Source of the DNA: an uncultured Clostridia bacterium
GTDB taxonomy: Bacteria > Bacillota > Clostridia > Oscillospirales > Ruminococcaceae
Direction: 5' to 3'
Length of the DNA stretch: 11,123 nucleotides
Assembly (NCBI GenBank): GCA_947385505.1
Contig: CANDLP010000039.1
Span: 1 to 11,123 of the forward strand
This document shows, in pieces, positions 9,001 through 11,123 of the stretch. The position numbers and the translations under genes are program-made. The stretch's first letter is position 1, and each line of letters opens with the position of its first letter. The notes below the pieces were generated by a model. The model was not told the DNA's origin. It saw only the letters and a program-made list of their open reading frames with translations, and did not search any database.

Positions 9001-11000
9001 TATTCAAAAAAGCTGCCGTCTTCATTTTTAAAAACGTGATCACAGTCTTTAGCGACTACCCGCTTTTCTACGCCGTTGATTATAACGGTTTTAGGATATT
9101 GATATGTGCCTGTAAAGCCTTCCTTGTCAACTTCAACAATGGTTACGATATCGCCGTCCACTGTGTACCGCGCTCTTACCGTACCTTGGTTTCCGGAAGG
9201 AAGATTAAGATACATTGACTGATCCGGATATAGAATCAGCTTCACATTATCAGAAGAATTTTCATGATCGAAAGCGTGATCATAAACACCGCCTACCGTC
9301 GGTGGAATAAAAACGGTGGTGTCGCCGAGAATAACATTTTTAAAAGCATATTTGCCTATTGTTTTAACCGTTGAAGGAATATCTATTTTGGATATATTCA
9401 GTCCGCTAAAAGAATAATCGCCTATATGTGTAACTCCTTCTCTGATTTCCACATCGGTTATTGTTTTGTCTTTCCAAGGAACATCTTTAGTTCCGCTTTC
9501 GTCATAATCCTCCATTTTTCCTATGTCTTTATCAGCCGTTACGTCGGGGCTTATTATGAGAACTCCGTTATTAACCGACCAGGTTATGCCGCCTTTTTTG
9601 CCGCTTTCTTTTCCGCAAATCTTACATTTGTCGTTTTCGTCGGGATTATGAGCTTCGTGATCGGGAGAGACTTTGTTTTGATTTTCCTCTCCTGTAACTT
9701 CTTCCACAAATACGTTGTTGTTTCCTATTTTTATATACGCGGGAATATATACTCCTTCCGGATTATTTCCGCTTTCAATTGAGGTTATAATTGCTTTTTG
9801 CGGGTTTGAAGGATCATCGACAGTATATTTCAGCATATACGTTATATCCGAAACTACGCTTGTACCTCCGAGCACACTATTATCGGGATCGTCATATAAA
9901 AAGAGAGTTTTAAGGTTCGTACAGCTGTTGAAAGCTCCGTTACCTATCTTTTGCACACTTGGTGGAAGAACTACATCGGTAAGATCGGAACAACCCAAAA
10001 AAGCATTGTTTCCTATTTCAAGATCGGGGCTTGAATCGCCGTACTGAATGATGACATCTGTCAATCCTGTGCTTTTAAAGGCTTCTTCACCGATGCGCGT
10101 TATATTATCATTAAATTTTGCAAAGGTCAAAGCGGTATCGCCCGAAAACATTCTATCGTTGATTTCGGTGAGGGCATCAAGACCGATTACATTTGACAGA
10201 TTTTTACACTCGGCAAATATACCATCCCCCAATTTATCCGTGTTGAGAGAAGGGATAAACGCGGATTCAAGACCGGAAGCTGCAAATGCTTCGCTGCCGA
10301 TAGAAGCAATTGTATGCCGGTTTAAAAAGTCCATATTACTGAGACTTGTGCAGCCGTAAAAAGTGCGGGTGCCAACAGCAATTTCTTTAGTGCCGCCGAT
10401 TGAAACAGTTTTGAGATTTTCACAGCCCTCAAATGTACCGTCGCCTAAGGTTTTTAGATTGGTACCGAAATCACCTCCTATTTTAATACTGCTAATTCCG
10501 GAATTCATGAAAACACCATATCCAATGTTTTCGGTTCCTTCTCCTATATGAACTGACGTTATATTATTACATTCTGCAAACGCTTCGTCACCGATAGACA
10601 ATGCTGTTATAGTTGTGCCTGAAAGATCAATCTTGGTATTTTTAAACGCAGCTTTGCCTATTGAAGGTGAGTTGCCAATAAATAATGCTTTAGTTAAATT
10701 TTCACAGCCATCGAAAGCGTGATCGCCGACTGTAAGAGTGAAACCGGCGTCAACGATCTCTATTTTATCGCGCCATTCTGACCAAGGAGGACGATTGCCG
10801 CCGGGTTCATACGAATAGTCGGGCAATTTTGCCTTCAAATCGCTTGACGTCAGTTTAAGCGTGTTATCTATTAACTGATAACTTATAGATGTACCGGGTA
10901 TTATTCCCTCCAGCTGAGTTTCTCCCTCCGCCGCAACCTGCACGCAGATAAAGTTAAATGTTATAGCAAACGCTACCAATAATGAAATAAACTTTTTCAT
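1..11000 (-). CDS. Giant BspA-like leucine-rich-repeat surface protein (LRR_5 family), C-terminus cut by window edge
   Basis: The frame is open from the ATG at 11000 to the left edge, giving 3,666 residues and no stop. All eleven Cys-X-X-Cys motifs, from residue 459 to 3529, fall in this frame, which argues against any net frameshift. The protein has a signal peptide (1-24), ten tandem modules (25-3464), a Cys/His tail (3465-3533), a Pro/Gly-rich linker (3534-3617) and the start of another domain. About 72 repeats follow the LRR_5/BspA consensus 'V..IG..AF.GC..L..I.IP.S', roughly 23 residues each. Known BspA relatives are secreted or surface adhesins that bind host matrix proteins or other bacteria; adhesion or ligand display here is inference. 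The start is chosen because it gives a classic signal peptide and has a purine-rich site upstream. There is no membrane segment after the signal, so the anchor must lie beyond the edge. The protein is far longer than typical BspA proteins of about 1,000 residues. Exact ligand unknown. Confidence 0.95.
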   Translation of the reverse strand, partial: MKKFISLLVAFAITFNFICVQVAAEGETQLEGIIPGTSISYQLIDNTLKLTSSDLKAKLPDYSYEPGGNRPPWSEWRDKIEIVDAGFTLTVGDHAFDGCENLTKALFIGNSPSIGKAAFKNTKIDLSGTTITALSIGDEAFAECNNITSVHIGEGTENIGYGVFMNSGISSIKIGGDFGTNLKTLGDGTFEGCENLKTVSIGGTKEIAVGTRTFYGCTSLSNMDFLNRHTIASIGSEAFAASGLESAFIPSLNTDKLGDGIFAECKNLSNVIGLDALTEINDRMFSGDTALTFAKFNDNITRIGEEAFKSTGLTDVIIQYGDSSPDLEIGNNAFLGCSDLTDVVLPPSVQKIGNGAFNSCTNLKTLFLYDDPDNSVLGGTSVVSDITYMLKYTVDDPSNPQKAIITSIESGNNPEGVYIPAYIKIGNNNVFVEEVTGEENQNKVSPDHEAHNPDENDKCKICGKESGKKGGITWSVNNGVLIISPDVTADKDIGKMEDYDESGTKDVPWKDKTITDVEIREGVTHIGDYSFSGLNISKIDIPSTVKTIGKYAFKNVILGDTTVFIPPTVGGVYDHAFDHENSSDNVKLILYPDQSMYLNLPSGNQGTVRARYTVDGDIVTIVEVDKEGFTGTYQYPKTVIINGVEKRVVAKDCDHVFKNEDGSFFEYGLCSICENVTGGNMGKTGENASDPANDNVTWYYSTDDNTIYINTKKNTDGTPLTGAAIKNYDNGENKNPFNRLIAETGAKPADLIFDGGITSIGSYAFYNLDSVTAVKIPSSVTIIGDSAFEGCLSVAEITLPDGLETIGKKAFFNISFKDPNAPNYISFVDIPESVTLIGEEAFANCNNLYYVAYPENLSVDIAGIPPEVFKLKYKTLTSDKVEVTEIIRGKPNALISMPETICGKNVVRVFNDDNNANLKFHDLVNKNTCKHTWLDEATNKCPVCGQVLGSAGELPDDEVNWRFDNFVEGYGNNVLTIFTGGNGYMHDYSKGENAPWHKVMENIRTVVIQEGVLNIGDYAFKGAKDLIEVIYPSTLKKIGAHAFENCVTYNDVTIPETVTELGTDVFFDVTDYDGMHNNPFITLRKELYNNHKSTFFTEDNKTESVLLLYEDTADGRQITGAVLTGGFDRDRLQPYELSYPVSDGHNHCFNGNNICILCGTVGGNCGPDDDPTQTTWALNTETGNLSVTGDGVVAYHPWIDNYKESVKNVLIGKGVVSICKEAFKDCINLVSVQFEAGSVLSDISQGAFSGCTALKSIELPEGIKTIDAEAFKGSGLIGQVIIPSSITKIEKDSFADCSALTNLLIPDSFADKYRPDTPEIDLSSQKSAVLVYSNDGSAILGICVTAKSADADVEVNIPSEIFPGVPVTEIKGIYKGNVENISKVILPDTITHIADRAFEKFGSTDPSSPRLFEINIPQSVNYIGEAAFKDSAVQNISLPVGVDSIPKSAFENCFLLEKVVVSSSLREIGDLAFGACRSLKAVNVSNTPDLVDFRGTALTTIADSAFAGCSSITKAVLPLSVENVLSATVFEGCTNLAILEIPELNPSGADISYEIINAYDKPDNKTTVIVYREIDNVPQITSAVLGDENNWTNGYITNENDVIDNWLIVWKDHKHCFNNARECVLCKQQGGKCGETATWVYDKNRYTIIINSKEGGDGVMWDMVESSDTSSDDYIHYQEMWATLKGEIQEVIINEGMTTIGRNAFKDCPNLTTVHIPSTVKTIGASAFESSPNLRVVYIADNSDLMSIEANAFSGCEKLKNIGAAETAKLPQNLKYIRDGAFENCSSLPEIVIPDSVTTVGSRAFAGCTGLANAKLSLSLDSLGKEAFEGCSNLKEIVVSPRISGGDSVFANCDNLIFAVIPHSFNESNFTEPGFVTFVKYALTDNTNLTSNRIITEVKPVPGTTVTIPDYIMGYPVTEIGSRAFKANPTFNQGNEPKINLPSTLVTINDFAFEGCTWLKELILPEGLKTIGTEAFEGCVGLSEIIIPNSVTELGMDAFHMCNKLERVTLSSGLKELKKGIFDGCAKLQYVIVPEGVTAIGEYAFRDCSELEFVLLPFSSRGGSLKLNAFDGCTGLAAIYAPTAVDIDYINGADGEHSESVISTAEAAANKLRIAVYDQNKEVFKVIDGTSDNGRSTYEKVLSYPVGFKVRENPEHFHCFNIHNQCILCGDRGGKCGPDAWWTLDEKGSLTIYTKDNKDSVIDHDSPEYFGTWTEFKDRIYTINISEGITLIDSGAFEHCLRLQSVTLPDSLETVEDYAFSDCISLISIDLPDGIISLGEGVFKDDINLKNVVLPKSISELKKDTFNGCRTLETIKLPADLRYVREGAFSGCISLTSIELPVDTRTVSEDAFSDCTNLTYIVAPDGCRYNFDEDEFPNATYFKYAPEGIGVRITYARPGANVHHLVIPFEIAGLPVVAIGDGAFTRAGVRNAVLSEDPLTQQGLVSVTIPEDSLLTEIGNNAFKDRTDLQELIVKNNKIVSIGKSAFEGCISLEKAMLPASVQKIGDRAFFGCVKLTNIPIYEGLLSIGTEAFANCGFNRAFVIVPNTVSQMGTNVFGNVSDNALIAISQKLAKRYEDSHTGNTGSYDFRKDNCGYVVYRVDQNGSKWVTEGKLGNGQNAITGFENYMKIASDHVHCLYKGFCVLCNFAGGGCGVTEDENGNSNATWYIDRETRTLHINGTGKMKDYVGDEVAPWLEWNDFIARIEVHNGITSISANAFVGCENVTSAKLPSTLDKIGSNAFAGNSALTSITIPEGVKTVPVNAFKDCVQLKEVNLPKSIENIEAGAFAGCTSIKYIELPDAQHNITIDKTAFEDSLDYIAMPKDTVIKAENPPYNRFTYKIDDESSVRILNAQLGGSRELKFPASIGGIPVKAIGGSGYGNVISGNEVKDIRIVSIPDGVMEIYDEAFAGCENLFSLSLPDSLQTICKKAFSGCDGIKELVFKNDLKSIGESAFSDCGALEIVKLPLGIESIGNYAFSECGNLDIIITPRNAIDNRGYTPTASLVYYERRDDGRDYIAAARLGQGKTNINVDKVRALGVELDIDRHEHCYNEGVCVLCNDDGGLCGIGVVWKLNGDTLELKLREGLTARDADTGEMYDYSPANPAPWIEHKDVIKKLVIREGVKTVGSYAFSGLTSLSDISEAFPDSLVKIGAYAFENCTSLIGGKENGNALILDDNVSNVASTAFTGCTALKKIILSDSTTSALNVPEDTAVLKYRFIDSSNVKITKIEISDDKKTDVPNVILDHRVVEVAKEYRKYVNTDTHVHYHEGGNNRCTICDIISGECGDKMTWYIDETNKLLVIEGEGAMYDYNVDSGKNAPWTQYAELIDAILIKEGVTYIGDNAFVDMGSFDEITLPPGIKSVGDNVFAGSKIRRMYIPSGLKSDLFGKDIEKVTYKISEDGKWVDVTRIDLPEGKTKISLPKTIYNLPVRSVEKEFRKYVDQNDGHVHDYGEEHGESECRICGKISYNHIWEDGWNSDDNKHWHDCERGDYDPVKDGNLDGSGYGDHDWVDAGKNPDGKTIYRCSVCGKEKLGGSTGPGPGPDNPNPPVTSDQGGFTPPPSTGGNNGGDTTKPPSPGDNGGNGSGDGSTTRPPNPWETEATEKPPIINPPTDNIPDEEDFNGTYSFDIEKGDNSLNATVADSTSSLIKAVLTEEERDKLINCTS
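3..149 (-). other. Start of C-terminal domain, truncated (residues 3618-3666)
   Basis: After the linker the chain becomes folded-domain-like again: 'NGTYSFDIEKGDNSLNATV', then Leu-Ile-Lys-Ala-Val-Leu-Thr-Glu-Glu-Glu. A 'VLT.EE......G' motif occurs in repeated extracellular domains of clostridial surface proteins, as I recall them. Only 49 residues are visible, so no assignment is firm. The stop codon and any sortase motif or membrane anchor lie outside the window. Confidence 0.5.
150..401 (-). other. Pro/Gly/Asn/Thr-rich linker (residues 3534-3617)
   Basis: About 84 low-complexity residues contain Gly-Pro-Gly-Pro, repeated Pro-Pro and Asn-Gly-Gly runs, Thr-Lys-Pro-Pro and Thr-Arg-Pro-Pro. 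No hydrophobic core is visible, so it is probably extended and flexible. Such linkers commonly separate a binding region from a wall-proximal domain, and they are frequent O-glycosylation targets in other systems; that last point is only a possibility here. Confidence 0.8.
402..608 (-). other. Cys/His/Trp-rich tail ending in CSVCG (residues 3465-3533)
   Basis: After CRICG the chain reads NHIWEDGW...HWHDC...DHDW...YRCSVCGKEK. It resembles the 'H.W..GW..D...HWH.C..CG....H.W......Y.C..CG' element common at the ends of clostridial surface proteins. In the first half the second Cys of the expected CxxC is replaced, giving Cys-Glu-Arg-Gly (537-539 down to 528-530), followed by an Asp/Gly-rich stretch. 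The final CSVC at 414-425 is intact. The family resemblance is from memory of such proteins, not from a search. Confidence 0.65.
609..1163 (-). repeat. Module 10 (residues 3280-3464): head, 2 LRRs, unit A, CRIC knuckle
   Basis: This is the shortest module, with only two clear repeats ('VTYIGDNAF' and 'IKSVGDNVF'). The head is highly canonical ('TWYIDETNKLLVIEGEGAM', then Asn-Ala-Pro-Trp). Unit A (about 665-815) ends in 'VRSVEKEFRKYV', almost the same as in module 9, and leads to His-Val-His and CRICG. Confidence 0.84.
1164..1823 (-). repeat. Module 9 (residues 3060-3279): head, 3 LRRs, unit A, CTIC knuckle
   Basis: The head contains Pro-Ala-Pro-Trp and is followed by three repeats, the second carrying a Gly/Asn-rich insertion. 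Unit A (about 1225-1370) ends in 'VVEVAKEYRKYV' and runs straight into His-Val-His. The knuckle matches the central type except that the first cysteine is Tyr (HVHY); CTIC and the downstream Cys-Gly, six residues later, are kept. It is therefore intermediate between the two knuckle classes. Confidence 0.84.
1800..1862 (-). other. HxHC-CxLC-CG knuckle, module 8/9 junction (residues 3047-3067)
   Basis: The sequence is HEHCYNEGVCVLC followed by NDDGGLCG. It shares the shorter five-residue first loop with the 7/8 copy, and it is the last copy with a full set of ligands. Confidence 0.7.
1824..3062 (-). repeat. Module 8 (residues 2647-3059): head, 5 LRRs, unit A, 4 LRRs, unit B
   Basis: The head is a textbook copy: 'ATWYIDRETRTLHINGTGKM' followed by Asp-Tyr and Val-Ala-Pro-Trp. 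Five repeats precede the internal unit A at about 2358-2504 ('FPASIGGIPVKAIG'), which is followed by a degenerate Gly-rich turn and four strong repeats. Unit B is at about 1875-2005. This is the last module of the central class. Confidence 0.86.
3039..3101 (-). other. HxHC-CxLC-CG knuckle, module 7/8 junction (residues 2634-2654)
   Basis: The sequence is HVHCLYKGFCVLC followed by NFAGGGCG. The first loop is one residue shorter than in the preceding three copies, and the Cys-Phe-Asn start has become Cys-Leu-Tyr. Confidence 0.7.
3063..4493 (-). repeat. Module 7 (residues 2170-2646): head, 6 LRRs, unit A, 6 LRRs, unit B
   Basis: The head opens with Trp-Trp-Thr-Leu and has Gly-Thr-Trp in the Ala-Pro-Trp position. 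Six regular repeats precede an internal unit A at about 3735-3884 ('LVIPFEIAGLPVVAIG'). Six more follow; the first of these is expanded by about 15 residues. Unit B lies at about 3105-3240 and includes 'GYVVYRVDQNGSKWVTEGKL'. Confidence 0.86.
4470..4535 (-). other. HxHC-CxLC-CG knuckle, module 6/7 junction (residues 2156-2177)
   Basis: The sequence is HFHCFNIHNQCILC followed by GDRGGKCG. This copy has a third His in the loop between the first and second Cys. Confidence 0.7.
4494..6122 (-). repeat. Module 6 (residues 1627-2169): head, 7 LRRs, unit A, 7 LRRs, unit B
   Basis: This is the longest module, with about 14 repeats split evenly by an internal unit A at about 5230-5385 (strand 'VTIPDYIMGYPVTEIG'). 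Many repeats are close to the family consensus, such as 'LKTIGTEAFEGC'. The head is atypical: it lacks Ala-Pro-Trp and carries an acidic and serine-rich insertion instead. Unit B (about 4545-4680) is the most divergent copy. Confidence 0.86.
6099..6164 (-). other. HxHC-CxLC-CG knuckle, module 5/6 junction (residues 1613-1634)
   Basis: The sequence is HKHCFNNARECVLC followed by KQQGGKCG. All candidate ligands and the Gly-Gly pair are kept, with six residues between the first and second Cys. Confidence 0.7.
6123..7526 (-). repeat. Module 5 (residues 1159-1626): head, 4 LRRs, unit A, 6 LRRs, unit B
   Basis: The head is shortened, with Tyr-His-Pro-Trp. Two solenoid segments are separated by an internal unit A at about 6880-7035, whose end 'GVPVTEIKG' leads into a degenerate repeat and then the second segment. 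The second segment has six repeats; 'LREIGDLAFGAC' is followed by an insertion before the next. Unit B lies at about 6190-6330. Confidence 0.85.
7503..7568 (-). other. HxHC-CxLC-CG knuckle, module 4/5 junction (residues 1145-1166)
   Basis: The sequence is HNHCFNGNNICILC, then six residues ending Gly-Gly-Asn, then Cys-Gly. Two His and four Cys within 22 residues could bind a metal ion or form two disulfides; neither is proven by sequence. It sits between unit B and the next head unit, so a hinge or clasp between solenoids is the natural inference. Confidence 0.7.
7527..8168 (-). repeat. Module 4 (residues 945-1158): head, 3 LRRs, unit B
   Basis: The head contains Asn-Ala-Pro-Trp and is followed by only three repeats. 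This is the only module without unit A. It is the first with unit B (about 7600-7760), including the strand 'SVLLLYEDTADGRQITGAVL'. It ends in the first strict HxHC...CILC knuckle, so it marks the change from the N-terminal module class to the central class. Confidence 0.82.
8169..8981 (-). repeat. Module 3 (residues 674-944): head, 4 LRRs, unit A, CPVC knuckle
   Basis: The head starts with Val-Thr-Trp-Tyr-Tyr, but Asn-Pro-Phe replaces the usual Ala-Pro-Trp. The four repeats are close to consensus, for example 'VTIIGDSAFEGC'; the third has a polar insertion after Phe. Unit A spans about 8285-8400. The knuckle reads CKHTW...CPVCG, which resembles the common clostridial 'HTW...CxxCG' element and also has a cysteine just before the His. 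Confidence 0.83.
8982..9614 (-). repeat. Module 2 (residues 463-673): head, 3 LRRs, unit A, CSIC knuckle
   Basis: A clean head unit begins with Ile-Thr-Trp and contains a Val-Pro-Trp before the first repeat. Only three repeats follow, the third with an insertion. Unit A (about 9055-9185) contains the strand 'YPKTVIINGVEKRVV'. The knuckle carries one extra cysteine before the His (Lys-Asp-Cys-Asp-His), then an unusually long aromatic spacer before CSIC. Confidence 0.82.
9615..10928 (-). repeat. Module 1 (residues 25-462): head, 12 LRRs, unit A, CKIC knuckle
   Basis: This module follows the signal peptide directly. Its head unit lacks the opening Trp seen in most later ones but keeps a Pro-Pro-Trp and the 'DY.Y' strand. 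The 12 repeats run without interruption; several are loose, with residues such as GIF, RMF or RTF in place of the usual AF. This is the longest uninterrupted solenoid in the protein. The module ends with unit A (about 9690-9842) and a degenerate knuckle of the form DHEAHN...CKICG, cysteines at 9624-9626 and 9615-9617. Confidence 0.85.
10929..11000 (-). other. Signal peptide, residues 1-24
   Basis: The N-terminus begins MKKFISLLVAFAITF: two lysines, then a hydrophobic core of about 17 residues, then a likely signal peptidase I site after Val-Ala-Ala (residues 22-24), before Glu-Gly-Glu. Cys19 lies inside the hydrophobic stretch, but the residues before it (Phe-Asn-Phe-Ile) do not make a lipobox, so lipoprotein processing is unlikely. 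This places the whole protein outside the cytoplasm. The exact cleavage position is inferred from the AXA-like rule. Confidence 0.85.
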
Positions 11001-11013
11001 TGAAAATAACCGT

Positions 11014-11019
11014 TCCTTT
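11014..11019 (-). promoter_or_regulatory. Ribosome binding site AAAGGA
   Basis: On the minus strand AAAGGA lies 13 bases before the ATG at 11000. A second purine run, GAGAGGG, sits a few bases further upstream. The spacing is longer than the usual 6-9 bases, so the site is plausible rather than ideal. No other in-frame start nearby would keep the signal peptide. No convincing -35/-10 pair is visible in the 77 genuine upstream bases. Confidence 0.55.
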
Positions 11020-11026
11020 CCCTCTC

Positions 11027-11077
11027 GGCTTTTTATGCCTTAAGGTAAAATTACCGCCGACAAGTCGGTGAAAAGCC
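11027..11077 (-). promoter_or_regulatory. Inverted-repeat-rich leader, possible structured 5' UTR
   Basis: Several short inverted repeats are packed into 51 bases. AAAAGCC at 11071-11077 pairs with GGCTTTT at 11027-11033. CCGAC-AA-GTCGG lies at 11057-11068, GGTAA-AA-TTACC at 11044-11055, and the palindrome CCTTAAGG at 11038-11045. The outer 7-base arms could enclose the inner hairpins in the RNA; the last two inner elements overlap and cannot both form. It does not match a riboswitch I recognise, is too short for a tRNA, and lacks a terminator's U-run. The outer arm ends exactly where adapter begins, so the structure may be truncated or coincidental. Confidence 0.3.
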
Positions 11078-11123
11078 AGATCGGAAGAGCGTCGTGTAGG
11101 GAAAGAGTGTGCACGGACGTGGG
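11078..11123. other. Illumina TruSeq adapter contamination at contig end
   Basis: The 33 bases at 11078-11110 begin AGATCGGAAGAGCGTCGTGT and continue as the reverse complement of the Illumina TruSeq universal (P5-side) adapter. The next eight bases, GCACGGAC, sit where an i5 index would be, and GTG after that agrees with the first bases of the P5 flow-cell sequence; the final GG does not match it. This is library sequence, not genome. The true contig end is 11077, and no biological feature should be called here. Confidence 0.96.

Noticed and set aside
474..10551. Many other plus-strand open frames of 60-240 codons
   Set aside because: They lie opposite the repeats, and those in a shifted register show a periodic 'QPSKA'-like pattern that is the antisense reading of the 'AFEGC' repeat. 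They are shadows.
609..10928. Tandem repeats as a possible CRISPR array or noncoding satellite
   Set aside because: The roughly 69-base period is the coding period of a 23-residue leucine-rich repeat. Units diverge at DNA level and there are no identical repeats with unique spacers.
1..11000. Possible variable region of a diversity-generating retroelement, since such systems can diversify adhesins
   Set aside because: No template/variable repeat pair with adenine-specific differences and no reverse transcriptase gene is visible in the window.
10929..11000. Cys19 in the signal peptide as a lipoprotein attachment site
   Set aside because: The preceding residues Phe-Asn-Phe-Ile do not fit a lipobox, and a Val-Ala-Ala site follows in the usual place for signal peptidase I.
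11032..11063. TTGTCG with CATAAA as a promoter for the giant gene
   Set aside because: The spacer is about 20 bases, both boxes are weak, and both overlap the inverted repeats. The evidence is too poor to annotate.

Overview
The window is almost entirely one gene. A single open reading frame on the minus strand starts at 11000 and runs off the left edge with no stop codon. It gives 3,666 visible residues of a larger secreted protein. The protein is a giant BspA-like leucine-rich-repeat surface protein (LRR_5 family). The organism is most likely an anaerobic clostridial Firmicute, perhaps from gut or rumen. That is inferred from the BspA-like repeats, the Trp/APW 'head' units, the Cys-X-X-Cys knuckles and the P/G/N/T-rich C-terminal linker, a combination common in Oscillospirales and Lachnospirales surface proteins. 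No taxonomic marker gene is present.

Layout in the direction of transcription (right to left): 11123-11078 is Illumina TruSeq adapter sequence, not biology, so the real sequence ends at 11077. 11077-11001 is a short leader with several inverted repeats and a purine-rich ribosome binding site. 11000-10929 encodes a signal peptide. 10928-609 encodes ten tandem modules. 608-402 encodes a Cys/His-rich tail, 401-150 a Pro/Gly/Asn/Thr linker, and 149-1 the beginning of another domain cut by the window edge. The missing C-terminus probably carries the cell-wall or membrane anchor.

The ten modules follow a clear grammar. Each starts with a Trp-containing head unit and continues with 2 to 14 leucine-rich repeats of about 23 residues (about 72 in all by eye). 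Each ends with a short knuckle built on Cys-X-X-Cys. Two further non-LRR units recur. Unit A (about 45 residues, ending in an 'IP..I.G.PV..I' type strand) occurs nine times. Unit B ('VVY...D......I..A.LG' type) occurs five times. Modules 1-3 and 9-10 are head-LRR-A-knuckle. Modules 5-8 are head-LRR-A-LRR-B-knuckle. Module 4 is head-LRR-B-knuckle. The five knuckles that follow unit B share a stricter pattern, HxHC-x(5,6)-CxLC/CxIC-x(6)-CG, that looks like a metal- or disulfide-stabilised hinge between solenoids.

No second gene, RNA gene, mobile element or CRISPR array is supported. The many open frames on the plus strand are shadows of the repeats.
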